64,000 nt of DNA. Source: JBAZFF01 sp041653495. GTDB lineage: Bacteria; Patescibacteriota; Minisyncoccia; Minisyncoccales; RBG-13-42-11. The position numbers and the translations under genes were made by a program. The stretch spans positions 12,124-76,123 of the forward strand of contig JBAZFF010000001.1 in NCBI GenBank assembly GCA_041653495.1, written 5' to 3'. The notes under the pieces are model-generated. The model ran no database searches and was not told the DNA's origin. It worked only from the letters and a program-made list of their open reading frames with translations. This document shows, in pieces, positions 24,584-32,595 of the stretch (positions within the stretch are counted from its first letter, which is position 1; each line of letters opens with the position of its first letter).

Positions 24584-24611
24584 AGGATACCATATTTTAA
24601 CAAAAAGTCAA
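24584..24611 (-). promoter_or_regulatory. Promoter of typA
   Basis: Minus strand: TTGACT (24606-24611), 16-bp spacer, TATCCT (24584-24589). Confidence 0.7.
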
Positions 24612-24634
24612 AATAAAATAGCCCGTCAGGGCTA
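24612..24634 (-). terminator. Intrinsic terminator of the cold-shock gene
   Basis: TAGCCC/GGGCTA stem (24619-24624, 24629-24634), then TTTTATTTT on the minus strand. Confidence 0.75.
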
Positions 24635-24648
24635 CTTTATCAAATATC

Positions 24649-24846
24649 TTATATTTTCTTTACGTTCACGGCGTTAGGTCCCTTGGGAGAATCTCCTTTC
24701 TCGAAAGACACTCTGTCGCCCACCTGCAAGTCTTCGAAATTTACGTCTTTCAACTCGTTCTTGTGAAAGAATAAATCCTTTTCTTCACCGTCTACGGTGA
24801 TGAACCCGAAGCCCTTGTCTATGAGGTTTTTAATTGTTCCTTCCAT
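24649..24846 (-). CDS. csp: Cold-shock domain protein
   Basis: 65 aa, a single CSD: EGTIKNLIDKGFGFITVDG carries RNP1-like (KGFGFI) and DLFFHKNEL the RNP2-like motif (usually VFVHxS). Single-strand nucleic-acid-binding RNA chaperone. It sits upstream of typA and the DEAD-box helicase, all linked to cold and ribosome assembly. Confidence 0.95.
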   Translation of the reverse strand: MEGTIKNLIDKGFGFITVDGEEKDLFFHKNELKDVNFEDLQVGDRVSFEKGDSPKGPNAVNVKKI

Positions 24847-24945
24847 GTTAAATAGGATGTTTATAATATGAAAAACTCGACTAAATTTTCAACAAGGTCA
24901 TATTAGCACAATCTGCAAATTAATCAACAAATAAAGAGACAAAGA

Positions 24946-24965
24946 ACCGCAGGACAAGCCTGCGG
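24946..24965 (-). terminator. Hairpin downstream of the anti-sigma-like gene
   Basis: CCGCAGG/CCTGCGG, 7-bp perfect stem; the T-run on the minus strand is weak (TTCTTTG). Confidence 0.55.
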
Positions 24966-24974
24966 CATTTTATG

Positions 24975-26360
24975 CTATTCTGCCAGGTCTATCATCGGCA
25001 CGCTTATTTCCTGTTCCATCATTCCCCCGACCAAGGGGACTACGACATCGCTCCCGTAATAATATTTGTAGTTCTCAATGTTCTCAACCGGGAAGATCAG
25101 CGAAGGGACCAGCAGTTCAAAAGATTCGCTGCCGTCGTACTTCCAAGTCTGCACTAATGCGTAAATGGGGGTTCCCATCCTTATTTCCACGGTCTTTGCG
25201 GCCTGCTCGTAAACGTAGCTTCCCTGGATTCCTCCTTTTTTGGCGTAGGAAATGATCTGTTCCTTGGTCAGATCTGAATCGTAATCGGAGCTCTGGAAAT
25301 TCCCTGCGTTTATATTGCTGACGTTGGCCACTTTTCCCGTTCTGAAATCCACCACCACATTCAGCCCGTATTTGTATCCCGACTGGCTGTAAACGTCATT
25401 CCCTTCTATCTGCAGAGGATAAACTACAGTGGCCGACTCTGTAATCGCGTCCTCAATGTTTGCATGCCCGATTACTTCTCCGCTCCCGAAGGCGGAGTGG
25501 TCTATATTGTAATTCGAAAGAAACTTATCCGCTATCTCTATAGCCTTGGAATCGGGCAACTGGGCAAAGGATGACTGCTGGTTTTCCCTGCCGTCATAAT
25601 ACCCGGGCCACTTTTCCCAGTTTTGGCCAATGTACACAATATTCTCTTTAGGATATGCGTATAAAATGTATCCTTGATCCTTATCCTCGGATATCTGAAT
25701 GCTGTCCACCTTTAAATTGCTGAACTTGCCGATATCGACTCCGTCCAGTTTTATCCCTTTTAGCAGGCCGGATAAGGAATCATTGTATTCCAAAGTCTTC
25801 TTGTAAACCGTCACCTTTCCGTTCTGGATGTCGAAATCCTCTCCCGCATAAACATATTCGTAATTCACCAGATCCGGAAACACCATAGATGTCTCGCTGT
25901 CTAGGGCAGACGGAGCGCTCTTGGAATCGTTCCCGTCGCCAGCTCCTCCTAATCCGAATTTCTCTGAGCTGCCTATGTAATCCTGGGCGCTTTCCTCGGA
26001 TGAATCTGCCGAGAACGTGATTTCTCCGAAGGCATTGTCCTTCGCCCTGTCCACCACCAGGCCTTGTATCGATTGCTCGGGAAGGTTGATAAAAGATATT
26101 AAAGCCAGCAGAATCACCGCTGTTCCGGCAAAAGCGTAAGACAATTTGCTGAATGAAAATCTAGGTCTTTCCTCTCTTAATGATTTCGACATTTCCAAAA
26201 CCCTGGCCCTGAGGCTGGAAACGAAATTCTCGTCTATCGCGCTGTCCGGCTTTGAAAGCAGAAGCTCCTGGATCAGCTTTATTAAATATTCCTCCTGGGG
26301 CTGCAGGCTCTTATCAATGGAATATATGTCTTTTAATATTTGTTTTATTTTCTTATCCAT
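24975..26360 (-). CDS. Anti-sigma-like membrane protein, 461 aa
   Basis: About 70 cytoplasmic residues, one membrane helix near 72-91 (YAFAGTAVILLALISFI), then a ~370-residue extracytoplasmic part with no family I know. It follows an ECF sigma gene by 24 bp. A short cytoplasmic segment plus one membrane helix and a large outer domain is the usual build of a membrane anti-sigma factor, so it probably holds the sigma factor and senses the envelope. The outer domain includes YPLQIEGNDVYSQSG, reminiscent of YycH/PepSY-type folds, but this is a weak impression. Confidence 0.65.
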   Translation of the reverse strand: MDKKIKQILKDIYSIDKSLQPQEEYLIKLIQELLLSKPDSAIDENFVSSLRARVLEMSKSLREERPRFSFSKLSYAFAGTAVILLALISFINLPEQSIQGLVVDRAKDNAFGEITFSADSSEESAQDYIGSSEKFGLGGAGDGNDSKSAPSALDSETSMVFPDLVNYEYVYAGEDFDIQNGKVTVYKKTLEYNDSLSGLLKGIKLDGVDIGKFSNLKVDSIQISEDKDQGYILYAYPKENIVYIGQNWEKWPGYYDGRENQQSSFAQLPDSKAIEIADKFLSNYNIDHSAFGSGEVIGHANIEDAITESATVVYPLQIEGNDVYSQSGYKYGLNVVVDFRTGKVANVSNINAGNFQSSDYDSDLTKEQIISYAKKGGIQGSYVYEQAAKTVEIRMGTPIYALVQTWKYDGSESFELLVPSLIFPVENIENYKYYYGSDVVVPLVGGMMEQEISVPMIDLAE

Positions 26361-26384
26361 ACACTGTTTAATACGCCGCTTAAT

Positions 26385-26912
26385 CTAAAAAAGTAACAGG
26401 GACAGAAAAGCGGAAAGGGGCATGTCTTCCCTGAGCTTCTTCATGGTCCTTGAGAACAGCACTTTGCAGTTGTTCTCCGTCTTTCCCATAATCTCGGCTA
26501 TCTCCCTGTAGGAATAATCCCCCCAGACTCTCAGGAGCACTACTTCCCTCTGTTCCGGCTTCAACGCTTTCAGATATTTCCTGACCTTCTGCAGCTTCTG
26601 GGCGGCTTCTATATCCCTCTCTATGTCCGTATCGTCTGCCAAATCCCACACATCCTCCACGTTGATATTGGATTTCCTGGTCCTGTAGAAATCAATTACG
26701 TTATTCCTGGCTATGGCATAAAGCCAGGAGGAAAAAGATCCTCTCTCCCCGTCAAAGTCGGAAAGCTTGTTCAGAGCCTTCGCGAAAGTCTGGCTGGTAA
26801 GGTCCTCCGCAGTCTCTTTGTGGTGGGTCTTGTAATAAATGAAATTATAAATTCGCCTTACGTATTTATCGTAAACTCCCCCGAAATCTTCAATTTTTAC
26901 CGTTTGGGCCAT
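26385..26912 (-). CDS. ECF-type RNA polymerase sigma factor
   Basis: 175 aa from the ATG at 26910-26912 (MAQTVKIEDF). Region 2: VYDKYVRRIYNFIYYKTHHK, AEDLTSQTF, WLYAIARNNVIDFYR. Region 4: LKPEQREVVLLRVWGDYSYR and EIAEIMGKT. Typical ECF length and layout. It lies 31 bp after the RsiV-like gene and 24 bp before the anti-sigma-like gene, so it is likely controlled by one or both. A TTG start further upstream (26939) is possible but less likely. Confidence 0.92.
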   Translation of the reverse strand: MAQTVKIEDFGGVYDKYVRRIYNFIYYKTHHKETAEDLTSQTFAKALNKLSDFDGERGSFSSWLYAIARNNVIDFYRTRKSNINVEDVWDLADDTDIERDIEAAQKLQKVRKYLKALKPEQREVVLLRVWGDYSYREIAEIMGKTENNCKVLFSRTMKKLREDMPLSAFLSLLLF

Positions 26913-26943
26913 ATTAAAAGAATACGAAAAAAGCGGCAAAAAG

Positions 26944-28131
26944 TTAAAAGTAAGGAGAATAGACTGAGCCGGCCTGCAATGCCGCCTTGGGCAGGATGAC
27001 CGTTACGGACCCGAAAGCCCCGAAAGCCACCTGGTACCTCTGAAAATAGATTATAAGGCTGTCTTCGTTAAAGTTGAAATTCTCATAGTTCTCCCAGTCG
27101 GGGCCCGCTCCCTGGTCCACCCATTCTTCCAAAGAAGTGTCTATTTGGGTTCCGGATTGCTCCAGCTGATAGATAACGTCTGCTATGGCCAGTTCGGACA
27201 GCCGAATCAGAGATTCCTGAGAAGAATCAAGGAAATCTATGATTGAAACCTGCCTCTTTTCCTTAAGATCATAGTTGAAAGCTAAGACTTCGTTCGTCCC
27301 GTGGGCGCCGCCTTCGTAATAATAGATGTCCAACACGAAGTTTATCTGCCCGTCTGAAACTAAGACGGGGCTCCATTGGCAGATAAAATCAAACGGGGCC
27401 TCCGGATATTCCGAGACTTCTTCCCCGGGCAGAGCAGTCTCCTTCCTCGCCTCCCAAGCCTCCATTGCGTTTACCTTAAACAGCTCAACTTTGTCGGAAA
27501 GGAGCTGGAGTATCTGGGCATTGAAGGCATTTTCCGCTCCTGCAATCTGCGGATACCTTACGTTTATATTGTAAAACTCGTCCTGGCGGATAATGAATCC
27601 TTCCGTAATAGATTGTTCGGCAGCTGTAGGATCTTCAAACAGGAAACAGTCTGGCGGACGGAAGGTAAAGAATGTAAACAGGGAAAACAGGGCCAGAATC
27701 AATAATACGAATATCTTGTTAAGCCCGAAAGAGAAATCCCGCCTGGTCATTATGAATATGCTCGCTAACTGCCCTATTATAACAGCCAAAACGAATATTG
27801 AGATATCCAGGGCCAAAAGATTGTATCCTAAAATGGCCTTGTAGGAATAGAAGAATGCTGCTATTAGGACCGGAATCAGGATAAGACTTACCGCCTTTGC
27901 CAGCCAGAAATTATTGGCTCGGAGCTTAAAGAGAAAATATTCCAGAAGAGCAAAAATAAATGCGGGAACTGCGGCCAGCTTCAAATGCTCCCATGTGCTC
28001 TCGTTTACCGCCGAGAAAACCCCCGCTATCTGGTTCCCTCCCGACCAGCCGTAAGTATAATGCAGCACGCTCCCCAAGATGGAAATGAAAAACATTCCCA
28101 GAATCTCCAGTCTTATTATTTTAGAGTTCAT
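26944..28131 (-). CDS. Membrane protein with RsiV-like (DUF3298) sensor domain
   Basis: 395 aa. Residues 1-155 hold about five membrane helices (DUF6512-like: HYTYGWSGGNQIAGVFSAVN, STWEHLKLAAVP). Residues ~165-395 resemble the DUF4163/DUF3298 region found in RsiV, with YYEGGAHGTNE as the hallmark. In Bacillus, RsiV is the anti-sigma factor of SigV and its outer domain binds lysozyme. Here the sensor is joined to a multi-pass membrane domain in place of the usual single helix and lies 31 bp ahead of an ECF sigma gene. The functional link is inferred. Confidence 0.7.
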   Translation of the reverse strand: MNSKIIRLEILGMFFISILGSVLHYTYGWSGGNQIAGVFSAVNESTWEHLKLAAVPAFIFALLEYFLFKLRANNFWLAKAVSLILIPVLIAAFFYSYKAILGYNLLALDISIFVLAVIIGQLASIFIMTRRDFSFGLNKIFVLLILALFSLFTFFTFRPPDCFLFEDPTAAEQSITEGFIIRQDEFYNINVRYPQIAGAENAFNAQILQLLSDKVELFKVNAMEAWEARKETALPGEEVSEYPEAPFDFICQWSPVLVSDGQINFVLDIYYYEGGAHGTNEVLAFNYDLKEKRQVSIIDFLDSSQESLIRLSELAIADVIYQLEQSGTQIDTSLEEWVDQGAGPDWENYENFNFNEDSLIIYFQRYQVAFGAFGSVTVILPKAALQAGSVYSPYF

Positions 28132-28135
28132 ACTA

Positions 28136-28567
28136 TTAAAAATTAATTACTTGAGCCTTGGCGGTTTTCCCTTCCGCTGACGGCCAGAAGGATATGCTGC
28201 CGTGGGCTATCCTGAATATCGAAAGCCTCGGGTCTGTTGGGCCTTTGGCGCCGAACTCAATAAGAAAAGGCCTGTCTTTCAACATTTTTTCTTTCAGGGG
28301 CTGGTCTTCCAAAAATTCAACCTCTCCCCTGACTCTCATCATAGAGCATGGGTCTGCCTTGTCTTTAGAAAAAAAGCATACTTCTATGTTGGGATTGTTT
28401 CTCAGCTGCGCATCAACGCTCTTGAAAGTCCAGGCCTGAAAGTAAAATCCATCCTTAGAGGCAAACCAAAGACCCATCATCCTCACTCTGGGTTTCCCGT
28501 CTTCCACGGTAGCCATGGAGCAGTCCCTTATTTTATTTGCGAGCTCAATAGAGTCTTTAAAGTCCAT
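28136..28567 (-). CDS. Pyridoxamine 5'-phosphate oxidase-like flavoprotein
   Basis: 143 aa, split-barrel FMN-binding fold: ATVEDGKPRVRMMGLWFASK, GFYFQAWTFKSVDAQLRNN, EVCFFSKDK, RVRGEVEFLED. Members bind FMN or F420 and reduce varied substrates; the PNPOx activity itself is not implied. First gene of the ECF sigma operon (4 bp to the RsiV-like gene). The promoter places the transcript start at the ATG. Confidence 0.85.
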   Translation of the reverse strand: MDFKDSIELANKIRDCSMATVEDGKPRVRMMGLWFASKDGFYFQAWTFKSVDAQLRNNPNIEVCFFSKDKADPCSMMRVRGEVEFLEDQPLKEKMLKDRPFLIEFGAKGPTDPRLSIFRIAHGSISFWPSAEGKTAKAQVINF

Positions 28568-28572
28568 ACTTC

Positions 28573-28600
28573 ATTTTAACAGATTCAAAGCGATAATCAA
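28573..28600 (-). promoter_or_regulatory. Promoter of the PNPOx-like/ECF operon (leaderless)
   Basis: Minus strand: TTGATT (28595-28600), 16-bp spacer, TAAAAT (28573-28578). The expected start base, about 7 bp on, coincides with the ATG at 28567. Confidence 0.75.
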
Positions 28601-28611
28601 TTTGCAATAAA

Positions 28612-28636
28612 AAGGGCCGGTAATCCTTACCGGCCA
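28612..28636 (-). terminator. Intrinsic terminator of the 93-aa gene
   Basis: GGCCGGTAA/TTACCGGCC stem and TTTTTATTG on the minus strand; the stem overlaps the last codons. Confidence 0.75.
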
Positions 28637-28908
28637 GAAAGACCTAAAACTTCTTCTGCCTCCCTCACAAGGCAGAAAGTGATGAAAACGTTCTTGTATT
28701 TCTCAAGCTCTTCCCTTGTCAGGAAGGCTGCGAAGGCTGAACGTCTCGTCCACTTCTCTTTTCCTATTTTCTTCACTTTCCCGTCTATATTGACGAAGAC
28801 GAAGTCAATCCTGCTTTCCCAAGTCGTTGTGTTCATCTTCCCCTTATAGACATTCAGCTTGCAATCAAGGATGTAAACATTGATCTTGAAATCGTTTCTT
28901 TTCTTCAA
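28627..28908 (-). CDS. Hypothetical protein, 93 aa
   Basis: Not recognised. Basic, soluble, probably beta-rich at the start (FKINVYILDCKLNVYKGK) and helical at the end. Own terminator; no partner suggested by context. Confidence 0.65.
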   Translation of the reverse strand: MKKRNDFKINVYILDCKLNVYKGKMNTTTWESRIDFVFVNIDGKVKKIGKEKWTRRSAFAAFLTREELEKYKNVFITFCLVREAEEVLGLSGR

Positions 28909-28964
28909 CGCATTGCCTCCTTAATCTAGTGATTACAACAGCTTAATATTTTGGTTAAATAAAA

Positions 28965-29189
28965 TCAATACCCTATCACTTCGAATATTTTGTTCCTTTC
29001 CGTAAATCCCTTCACCAGCCTGATTTTAGAAACAGGGACTTTAAAATAAAAAGAGAGTGTCTGCACCACTTCCCTGTTAGCCAGCCCCATTACGGGCTTT
29101 GCTTTCACTTTTATTTCAAAGCTGTCCGGATCCTTCTTTATTATTTCGTTCTCTTTTGAACAGGGATATACTTTTACTTTTATCAACAT
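28965..29189 (-). CDS. YggU/DUF167 family protein
   Basis: 74 aa from ATG 29187-29189 (MLIKVKVYPCSKENEI). KVKAKPVMGLANREVVQTLS and SKIRLVKGFTERNKIFEV match the DUF167 pattern (GkAN, v.i..G...r.K.). Small alpha/beta protein of unknown biochemical role. Starts 1 bp after the DUF456 gene ends. Confidence 0.85.
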   Translation of the reverse strand: MLIKVKVYPCSKENEIIKKDPDSFEIKVKAKPVMGLANREVVQTLSFYFKVPVSKIRLVKGFTERNKIFEVIGY

Positions 29190-29190
29190 A

Positions 29191-29673
29191 TTAGCGGAAG
29201 AAAGATGCGACAAAAAATCCGAACATCACCAGGCCGAATATAAGCTTTAGCAATGTCCCGAACAGGAATCCTATTACGGCTCCGAAAGCGGAACTGAAAG
29301 CCTGGCTCCTTTCCTTGCCTGAAATCAATTCTCCGGCTAAGGCCCCCAGGAAAGGCCCCAAAATCAGGCCAATCGGGCCCAAAGTGGCCACCCCCAGAAG
29401 AGTTCCGAGGAAAGCTCCGACGACCCCCCATTTCCCCGACTTGTATTTCTTGGCTCCCAGCAAGGGCGCAAGGAAATCCAACAGAAAGAATAATACGGTA
29501 ATTACTGAAAATACTATTAAAGTCGCGAGGGAGATCGTTTCAAACCCGGTTTTGGAGGCATAAATAAAGATCCCCAGCCAGACAAAAGCAATCCCCGGGA
29601 GGAAAGGAATTATTATTCCGATGAGCCCGACAATAATCAGAACAAAACAAAGTATGACTATTAGAATATCCAT
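29191..29673 (-). CDS. DUF456 membrane protein
   Basis: 160 aa from ATG 29671-29673 (MDILIVILCFVLIIVGLIG). About four to five hydrophobic segments with the Gly-rich GxxxGP repeats of DUF456 (LGTLLGVATLGPIGLILGPF, LGALAGELISG). Inner-membrane protein of unknown role. Upstream in-frame codons to 29742 lie inside a terminator stem and are not used. Confidence 0.85.
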   Translation of the reverse strand: MDILIVILCFVLIIVGLIGIIIPFLPGIAFVWLGIFIYASKTGFETISLATLIVFSVITVLFFLLDFLAPLLGAKKYKSGKWGVVGAFLGTLLGVATLGPIGLILGPFLGALAGELISGKERSQAFSSAFGAVIGFLFGTLLKLIFGLVMFGFFVASFFR

Positions 29674-29707
29674 GACACTATTGATTCTCACACTTTTCCC
29701 CTTTTTT

Positions 29708-29745
29708 GCAAATAAAATGGCTGGAGGTCGCCCGCCAGCCATCTA
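29708..29745 (-). terminator. Intrinsic terminator of the 165-aa gene
   Basis: ATGGCTGG/CCAGCCAT stem with TTTTATTTG tail on the minus strand. Confidence 0.75.
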
Positions 29746-29754
29746 AAGAACGGT

Positions 29755-30252
29755 TTAAGCAGCTACTAACTCGGAATGCTTAAGGACATATCTCTCCAGC
29801 GGAATAAACTCTAGCAAGAGTCTTTGGCCGCCGAGATCTAGCCCTAGGGGGTCAGGACAGGGCAATCTTTTACCCGACGCGTCTATTAGGCCGCTCTTTC
29901 CGGCTTCTCCATCCGATAGCGTAATGGCGACCTGGGCGCTCAATGAGCTGACCATCATATCCCAAGAAAGGAAGACTCCGTTTGAGAGTTCAACTTCGGC
30001 AAACCTTTGATCTTCCTGGTCCTGAAGGTTCAGGGAATCAACCAGTAAAGAATATAATCCTGTGTCATATTCAAAGGTGACTGAAGACTTCATATCTAAC
30101 GCTTCCAGAGTGATTCCTTCCTCTTCAATTCTTCCGAAGTTTGCTGTGACTTCCCACAAGTTCCAAAGAAAATGGGATATCAGCAAGGGATCGCCTTTTG
30201 GAACAAATTTGGGACTAAAGTCATTTTTCACTTGAAAGATCTTTCTATCCAT
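29755..30252 (-). CDS. Hypothetical protein, 165 aa
   Basis: Not recognised. Soluble and acidic, with mixed alpha/beta character, no Cys and only one motif-like run (GKRLPCPDPLGLDLGGQRLL holds its single Cys). ATAAGGAGG ribosome site supports the ATG. Divergent from the plus-strand 132-aa gene. Confidence 0.7.
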   Translation of the reverse strand: MDRKIFQVKNDFSPKFVPKGDPLLISHFLWNLWEVTANFGRIEEEGITLEALDMKSSVTFEYDTGLYSLLVDSLNLQDQEDQRFAEVELSNGVFLSWDMMVSSLSAQVAITLSDGEAGKSGLIDASGKRLPCPDPLGLDLGGQRLLLEFIPLERYVLKHSELVAA

Positions 30253-30387
30253 ATTTCCTCCTTATGAAAAAACTTATTGTTAAATAATAGCAAAGAGAGA
30301 AGCAAATGGCAAAAGACTTTATCTTTTAAAATGTTTGTATTATCATTCTCTAAAGAGGGATTTGTACTTTTAGAGAGGAGTTATATT

Positions 30388-30786
30388 TTGAAGAAAGATG
30401 ACAGAAAAAAATTCCACGAACGCAGGGCTGAAAAGAGGGAGCAGAAATGGATGGAGTCAACAGAGATAACGAAGCATCACGTTTTCTCTAGGAAGTTGTT
30501 CTTCTGGTTAAAGAATCTTAAGTGGAACAAGAATAATCTTCCCAGAAATCTGCATACTGCGTATCACGCTCTTTTTAACCACTTGTCACCCGAGAGAATC
30601 GCACGGTATCTTCAGGTCATCTTTTCCCGACATCTGGCTTTCCTGATTCTGCAGGAATTGAATGAAAAGATATGGAAAGGATTATTTAAGATAGAGGAGG
30701 AAAAAGAGAGGATAAGAATAACCCTAAGAGAGCCGTTTAAGAGCGAAGCGGAGGCGGCGGAAGCTAAAGCAGAACATAGAAAATAG
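30388..30786 (+). CDS. Hypothetical basic protein, 132 aa (TTG start)
   Basis: Not recognised. I chose TTG at 30388 because AGAGAGGAG lies 7-8 bp upstream; the longer frame from 30277 has no ribosome site and overlaps the promoter region. The protein is highly charged: KKDDRKKFHERRAEKREQKW, a central region with Trp and His, and a Glu/Ala-rich tail (KSEAEAAEAKAEHRK) that may form a helix. No membrane segment. Possibly nucleic-acid binding, judged only from charge. Confidence 0.6.
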   Translation: MKKDDRKKFHERRAEKREQKWMESTEITKHHVFSRKLFFWLKNLKWNKNNLPRNLHTAYHALFNHLSPERIARYLQVIFSRHLAFLILQELNEKIWKGLFKIEEEKERIRITLREPFKSEAEAAEAKAEHRK

Positions 30787-30800
30787 TACGCTTAAACAAA

Positions 30801-30823
30801 AAGCCCCTTTTGGCAAGGGGCTT
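30801..30823. terminator. Bidirectional terminator
   Basis: AAGCCCCTT/AAGGGGCTT 9-bp perfect stem with A-run left and T-run right; shared by the 132-aa gene and slipin. Confidence 0.85.
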
Positions 30824-30829
30824 TTATTA

Positions 30830-31582
30830 TTACTTTTTTTCTTCCTTCTTTCCGAATCCTTCAAACGCCCTCAAAACTTCTATCGGAACGGCAAAAACAA
30901 TTGTGTTGGACTGATCCGAGCTGATATCGTTTATGGACTGCAATGTCCTTAAATGAAGAGCTCCCTTTGAAGAGGCCAAAGTTTCGGCAGCCTTCGCCAT
31001 ATTATTAGCGGCTGCCACCTCTCCTTCCGCCTTTATGATAATAGACCTCTTTTCCCTCTCGGCTTCCGCCTGCTTTCCGATGACCCTCTTCATCTCCTCC
31101 GGCAAGGTTATATCCTTCAGCTCAACGTTTATGACCTGTATCCCCCAGGGATCGGTAGCTTTATCTATTATCCCCCTGATATTCTCGGACACCCTGTCCC
31201 TCTGGGCCAGCAAATCGTCCAGGTCCACCTGGCCTACGGCATTCCTCATTGTCGTCTGGGCCATCTGGGAAATGGCGTAATAGAAGTTCTCCACTTCCAA
31301 GATAACCTTGTCCGCTTCTCTTATCTTATAGTAAATGACCGCGTTTACGCTTACGGAAACATTGTCTTTGGTAATGGCCTCCTGGTTCGGGACATCCACC
31401 GCTTTTACTCTCAAGTCCACTTTCTTGTAAGACTGCACTATTGGCCAGACAAGCCTCCAGCCGGGGTCCATAATCCCCGAGTACCTCCCTAAAACAAACC
31501 TGAGCCCCCTCTCATACTGGTTTATCTGCTTTATTGAAATTATTATTAAGAATAATACTGCGCCCGAAATTGCATACCACAT
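30830..31582 (-). CDS. Slipin / stomatin-like SPFH membrane protein
   Basis: 250 aa. N-terminal hydrophobic segment (SGAVLFLIIISI), then the SPFH/band 7 domain: YERGLRFVLGRYSGIMDPGW, VDVPNQEAITKDNVSVSVNA, DPWGIQVINVELKDITLP, and a helical KQAEAEREKRSIIIKAEGE. Forms membrane-bound oligomers thought to organise membrane microdomains. Often paired with an NfeD protease gene, which I do not see here. PspC gene lies upstream by 12 bp. Confidence 0.93.
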   Translation of the reverse strand: MWYAISGAVLFLIIISIKQINQYERGLRFVLGRYSGIMDPGWRLVWPIVQSYKKVDLRVKAVDVPNQEAITKDNVSVSVNAVIYYKIREADKVILEVENFYYAISQMAQTTMRNAVGQVDLDDLLAQRDRVSENIRGIIDKATDPWGIQVINVELKDITLPEEMKRVIGKQAEAEREKRSIIIKAEGEVAAANNMAKAAETLASSKGALHLRTLQSINDISSDQSNTIVFAVPIEVLRAFEGFGKKEEKK

Positions 31583-31594
31583 GTTTTTGAGATA

Positions 31595-31795
31595 TTAATT
31601 GTTATTTTGAGGCTCTTCAGAAACTATCAGCACCGCCAAGAAATAAGCAATGATTCCCGGAAAGAAGCCGCTGAATACGGAAATCACGACCCAGGCCACC
31701 CTGAAAACAGTCGGGTCAACCCCGAAATATTCCCCGAATCCTCCCAGGACTCCGGCCAGCATCCTGTTTTTTCTACTCCTGTACAGTTTCTTCAT
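31595..31795 (-). CDS. PspC-domain membrane protein
   Basis: 66 aa: KKLYRSRKNRMLAGVLGGFG, EYFGVDPT, then a membrane helix. This is a nearly complete PspC domain, found in phage-shock envelope-stress proteins. The start overlaps the end of the upstream lipoprotein-like gene by 23 bp. Together with slipin it suggests a small membrane-stress unit. Confidence 0.9.
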   Translation of the reverse strand: MKKLYRSRKNRMLAGVLGGFGEYFGVDPTVFRVAWVVISVFSGFFPGIIAYFLAVLIVSEEPQNNN

Positions 31796-32393
31796 CTGCT
31801 ATTTTCACCTTAAAAGTTTCCGCGGCTTTGTAAAAGACAGGTTTCAAATCGTCCCATTTCACGTCAGTCGTGTTGAAAGACATAGTCCAGGCATCATCCC
31901 CTTCTCCTTCCACCGAAACCAAGAGAGTCTTATATTGATACGCTCCCTCCACAATTAGCGCTTCCACGGCTATGGCATTCCTCCCGCCTATTTCCATAGG
32001 CTGTTTTCCTCCGAAGGTGATCTCTCCGTCTATCAGATCTTTCAAAAAGCTTTCTATTTGATCCGTAAGTTCAGAAAGAGTCAATCCTCCGTTTTCTCCG
32101 TGAGTAACGGCCAGATAAGTCCTGAACTCTTCTTTCTCTTTTTCGGGATCAGTCACCACGCTCTCTGAGTCAACCAAATAAAGGGCTATGCCTTCCGGCG
32201 GGGTTATTTTATACCAGCTCAAAGGAACGCTGACTTCAAATCCTTCTTCGGCCACTACGCTTAAATCTATTTCCACCTCTTCCTCTTCCTGGACCGGGAC
32301 TTCCTCGGCCTGATCCAGCCAGTCCCAAGTGAGGTATCCTCCTGCTAAAACCAAGATTAATGCAACCGCTATATATGCTATTTTGTTTTTCAT
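31773..32393 (-). CDS. Membrane-anchored protein, PsbP-like outer domain, 206 aa
   Basis: N-terminal signal-anchor (IAYIAVALILVLAGGYLTW), an acidic linker (EEVPVQEEEEVEID), then a ~150-residue domain: EEGFEVSVPLSWYKI...YKTLLVSVEGEGDDAW. The layout resembles PsbP-like domains common on bacterial outer faces, with binding role unknown. Overlaps pspC by 23 bp, so the two are coupled. Confidence 0.65.
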   Translation of the reverse strand: MKNKIAYIAVALILVLAGGYLTWDWLDQAEEVPVQEEEEVEIDLSVVAEEGFEVSVPLSWYKITPPEGIALYLVDSESVVTDPEKEKEEFRTYLAVTHGENGGLTLSELTDQIESFLKDLIDGEITFGGKQPMEIGGRNAIAVEALIVEGAYQYKTLLVSVEGEGDDAWTMSFNTTDVKWDDLKPVFYKAAETFKVKIADEETVQE

Positions 32394-32456
32394 AGTTTTA
32401 ATAATTAATTTTAACTTTATTCATTTTGGCACTTTTAATTATTCTTGTCTATTGAA

Positions 32457-32485
32457 AAGGAGGGTTTAAAAGCCCTCCTTTAAAA
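32457..32485 (-). terminator. Intrinsic terminator of the 26-aa gene
   Basis: AAAGGAGGG/CCCTCCTTT 9-bp stem around TTTAAAAG. It lies 11 bp after the stop codon of the small basic gene. Confidence 0.7.
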
Positions 32486-32495
32486 GAACAAAGAA

Positions 32496-32576
32496 TCAGC
32501 TTCTCCGGCTTCTTTTACCATTTCTATTAAAAGGTATTTTTCTCTTTCTCCACTGGTATTCTTTTATCTTTTTCAA
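32496..32576 (-). CDS. Small basic protein, 26 aa (possible bTHX-like ribosomal protein)
   Basis: TTG start at 32574-32576, stop TGA at 32496-32498. The peptide is KKIKEYQWRKRKIPFNRNGK then RSRRS after the initiator: 13 of 26 residues are Lys or Arg. Everything a gene needs is present: promoter TTGCCA-16-TATAAT, ribosome site AGGAGGG 4 bp from the start, and a strong terminator 11 bp beyond the stop. Length equals that of bTHX of Thermus (26 aa), and RKRKI....NGKRSRR resembles its RRGKI....GKYRPRK. The similarity is short and could be due to composition. Confidence 0.6.
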   Translation of the reverse strand: MKKIKEYQWRKRKIPFNRNGKRSRRS

Positions 32577-32595
32577 ACAGCCCTCCTAAAATCAA

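Noticed and set aside
30277..30387. Longer ATG start for the 132-aa basic protein
   Set aside because: No ribosome site, and it crosses the likely promoter; TTG at 30388 has GAGAGGAG at good spacing.
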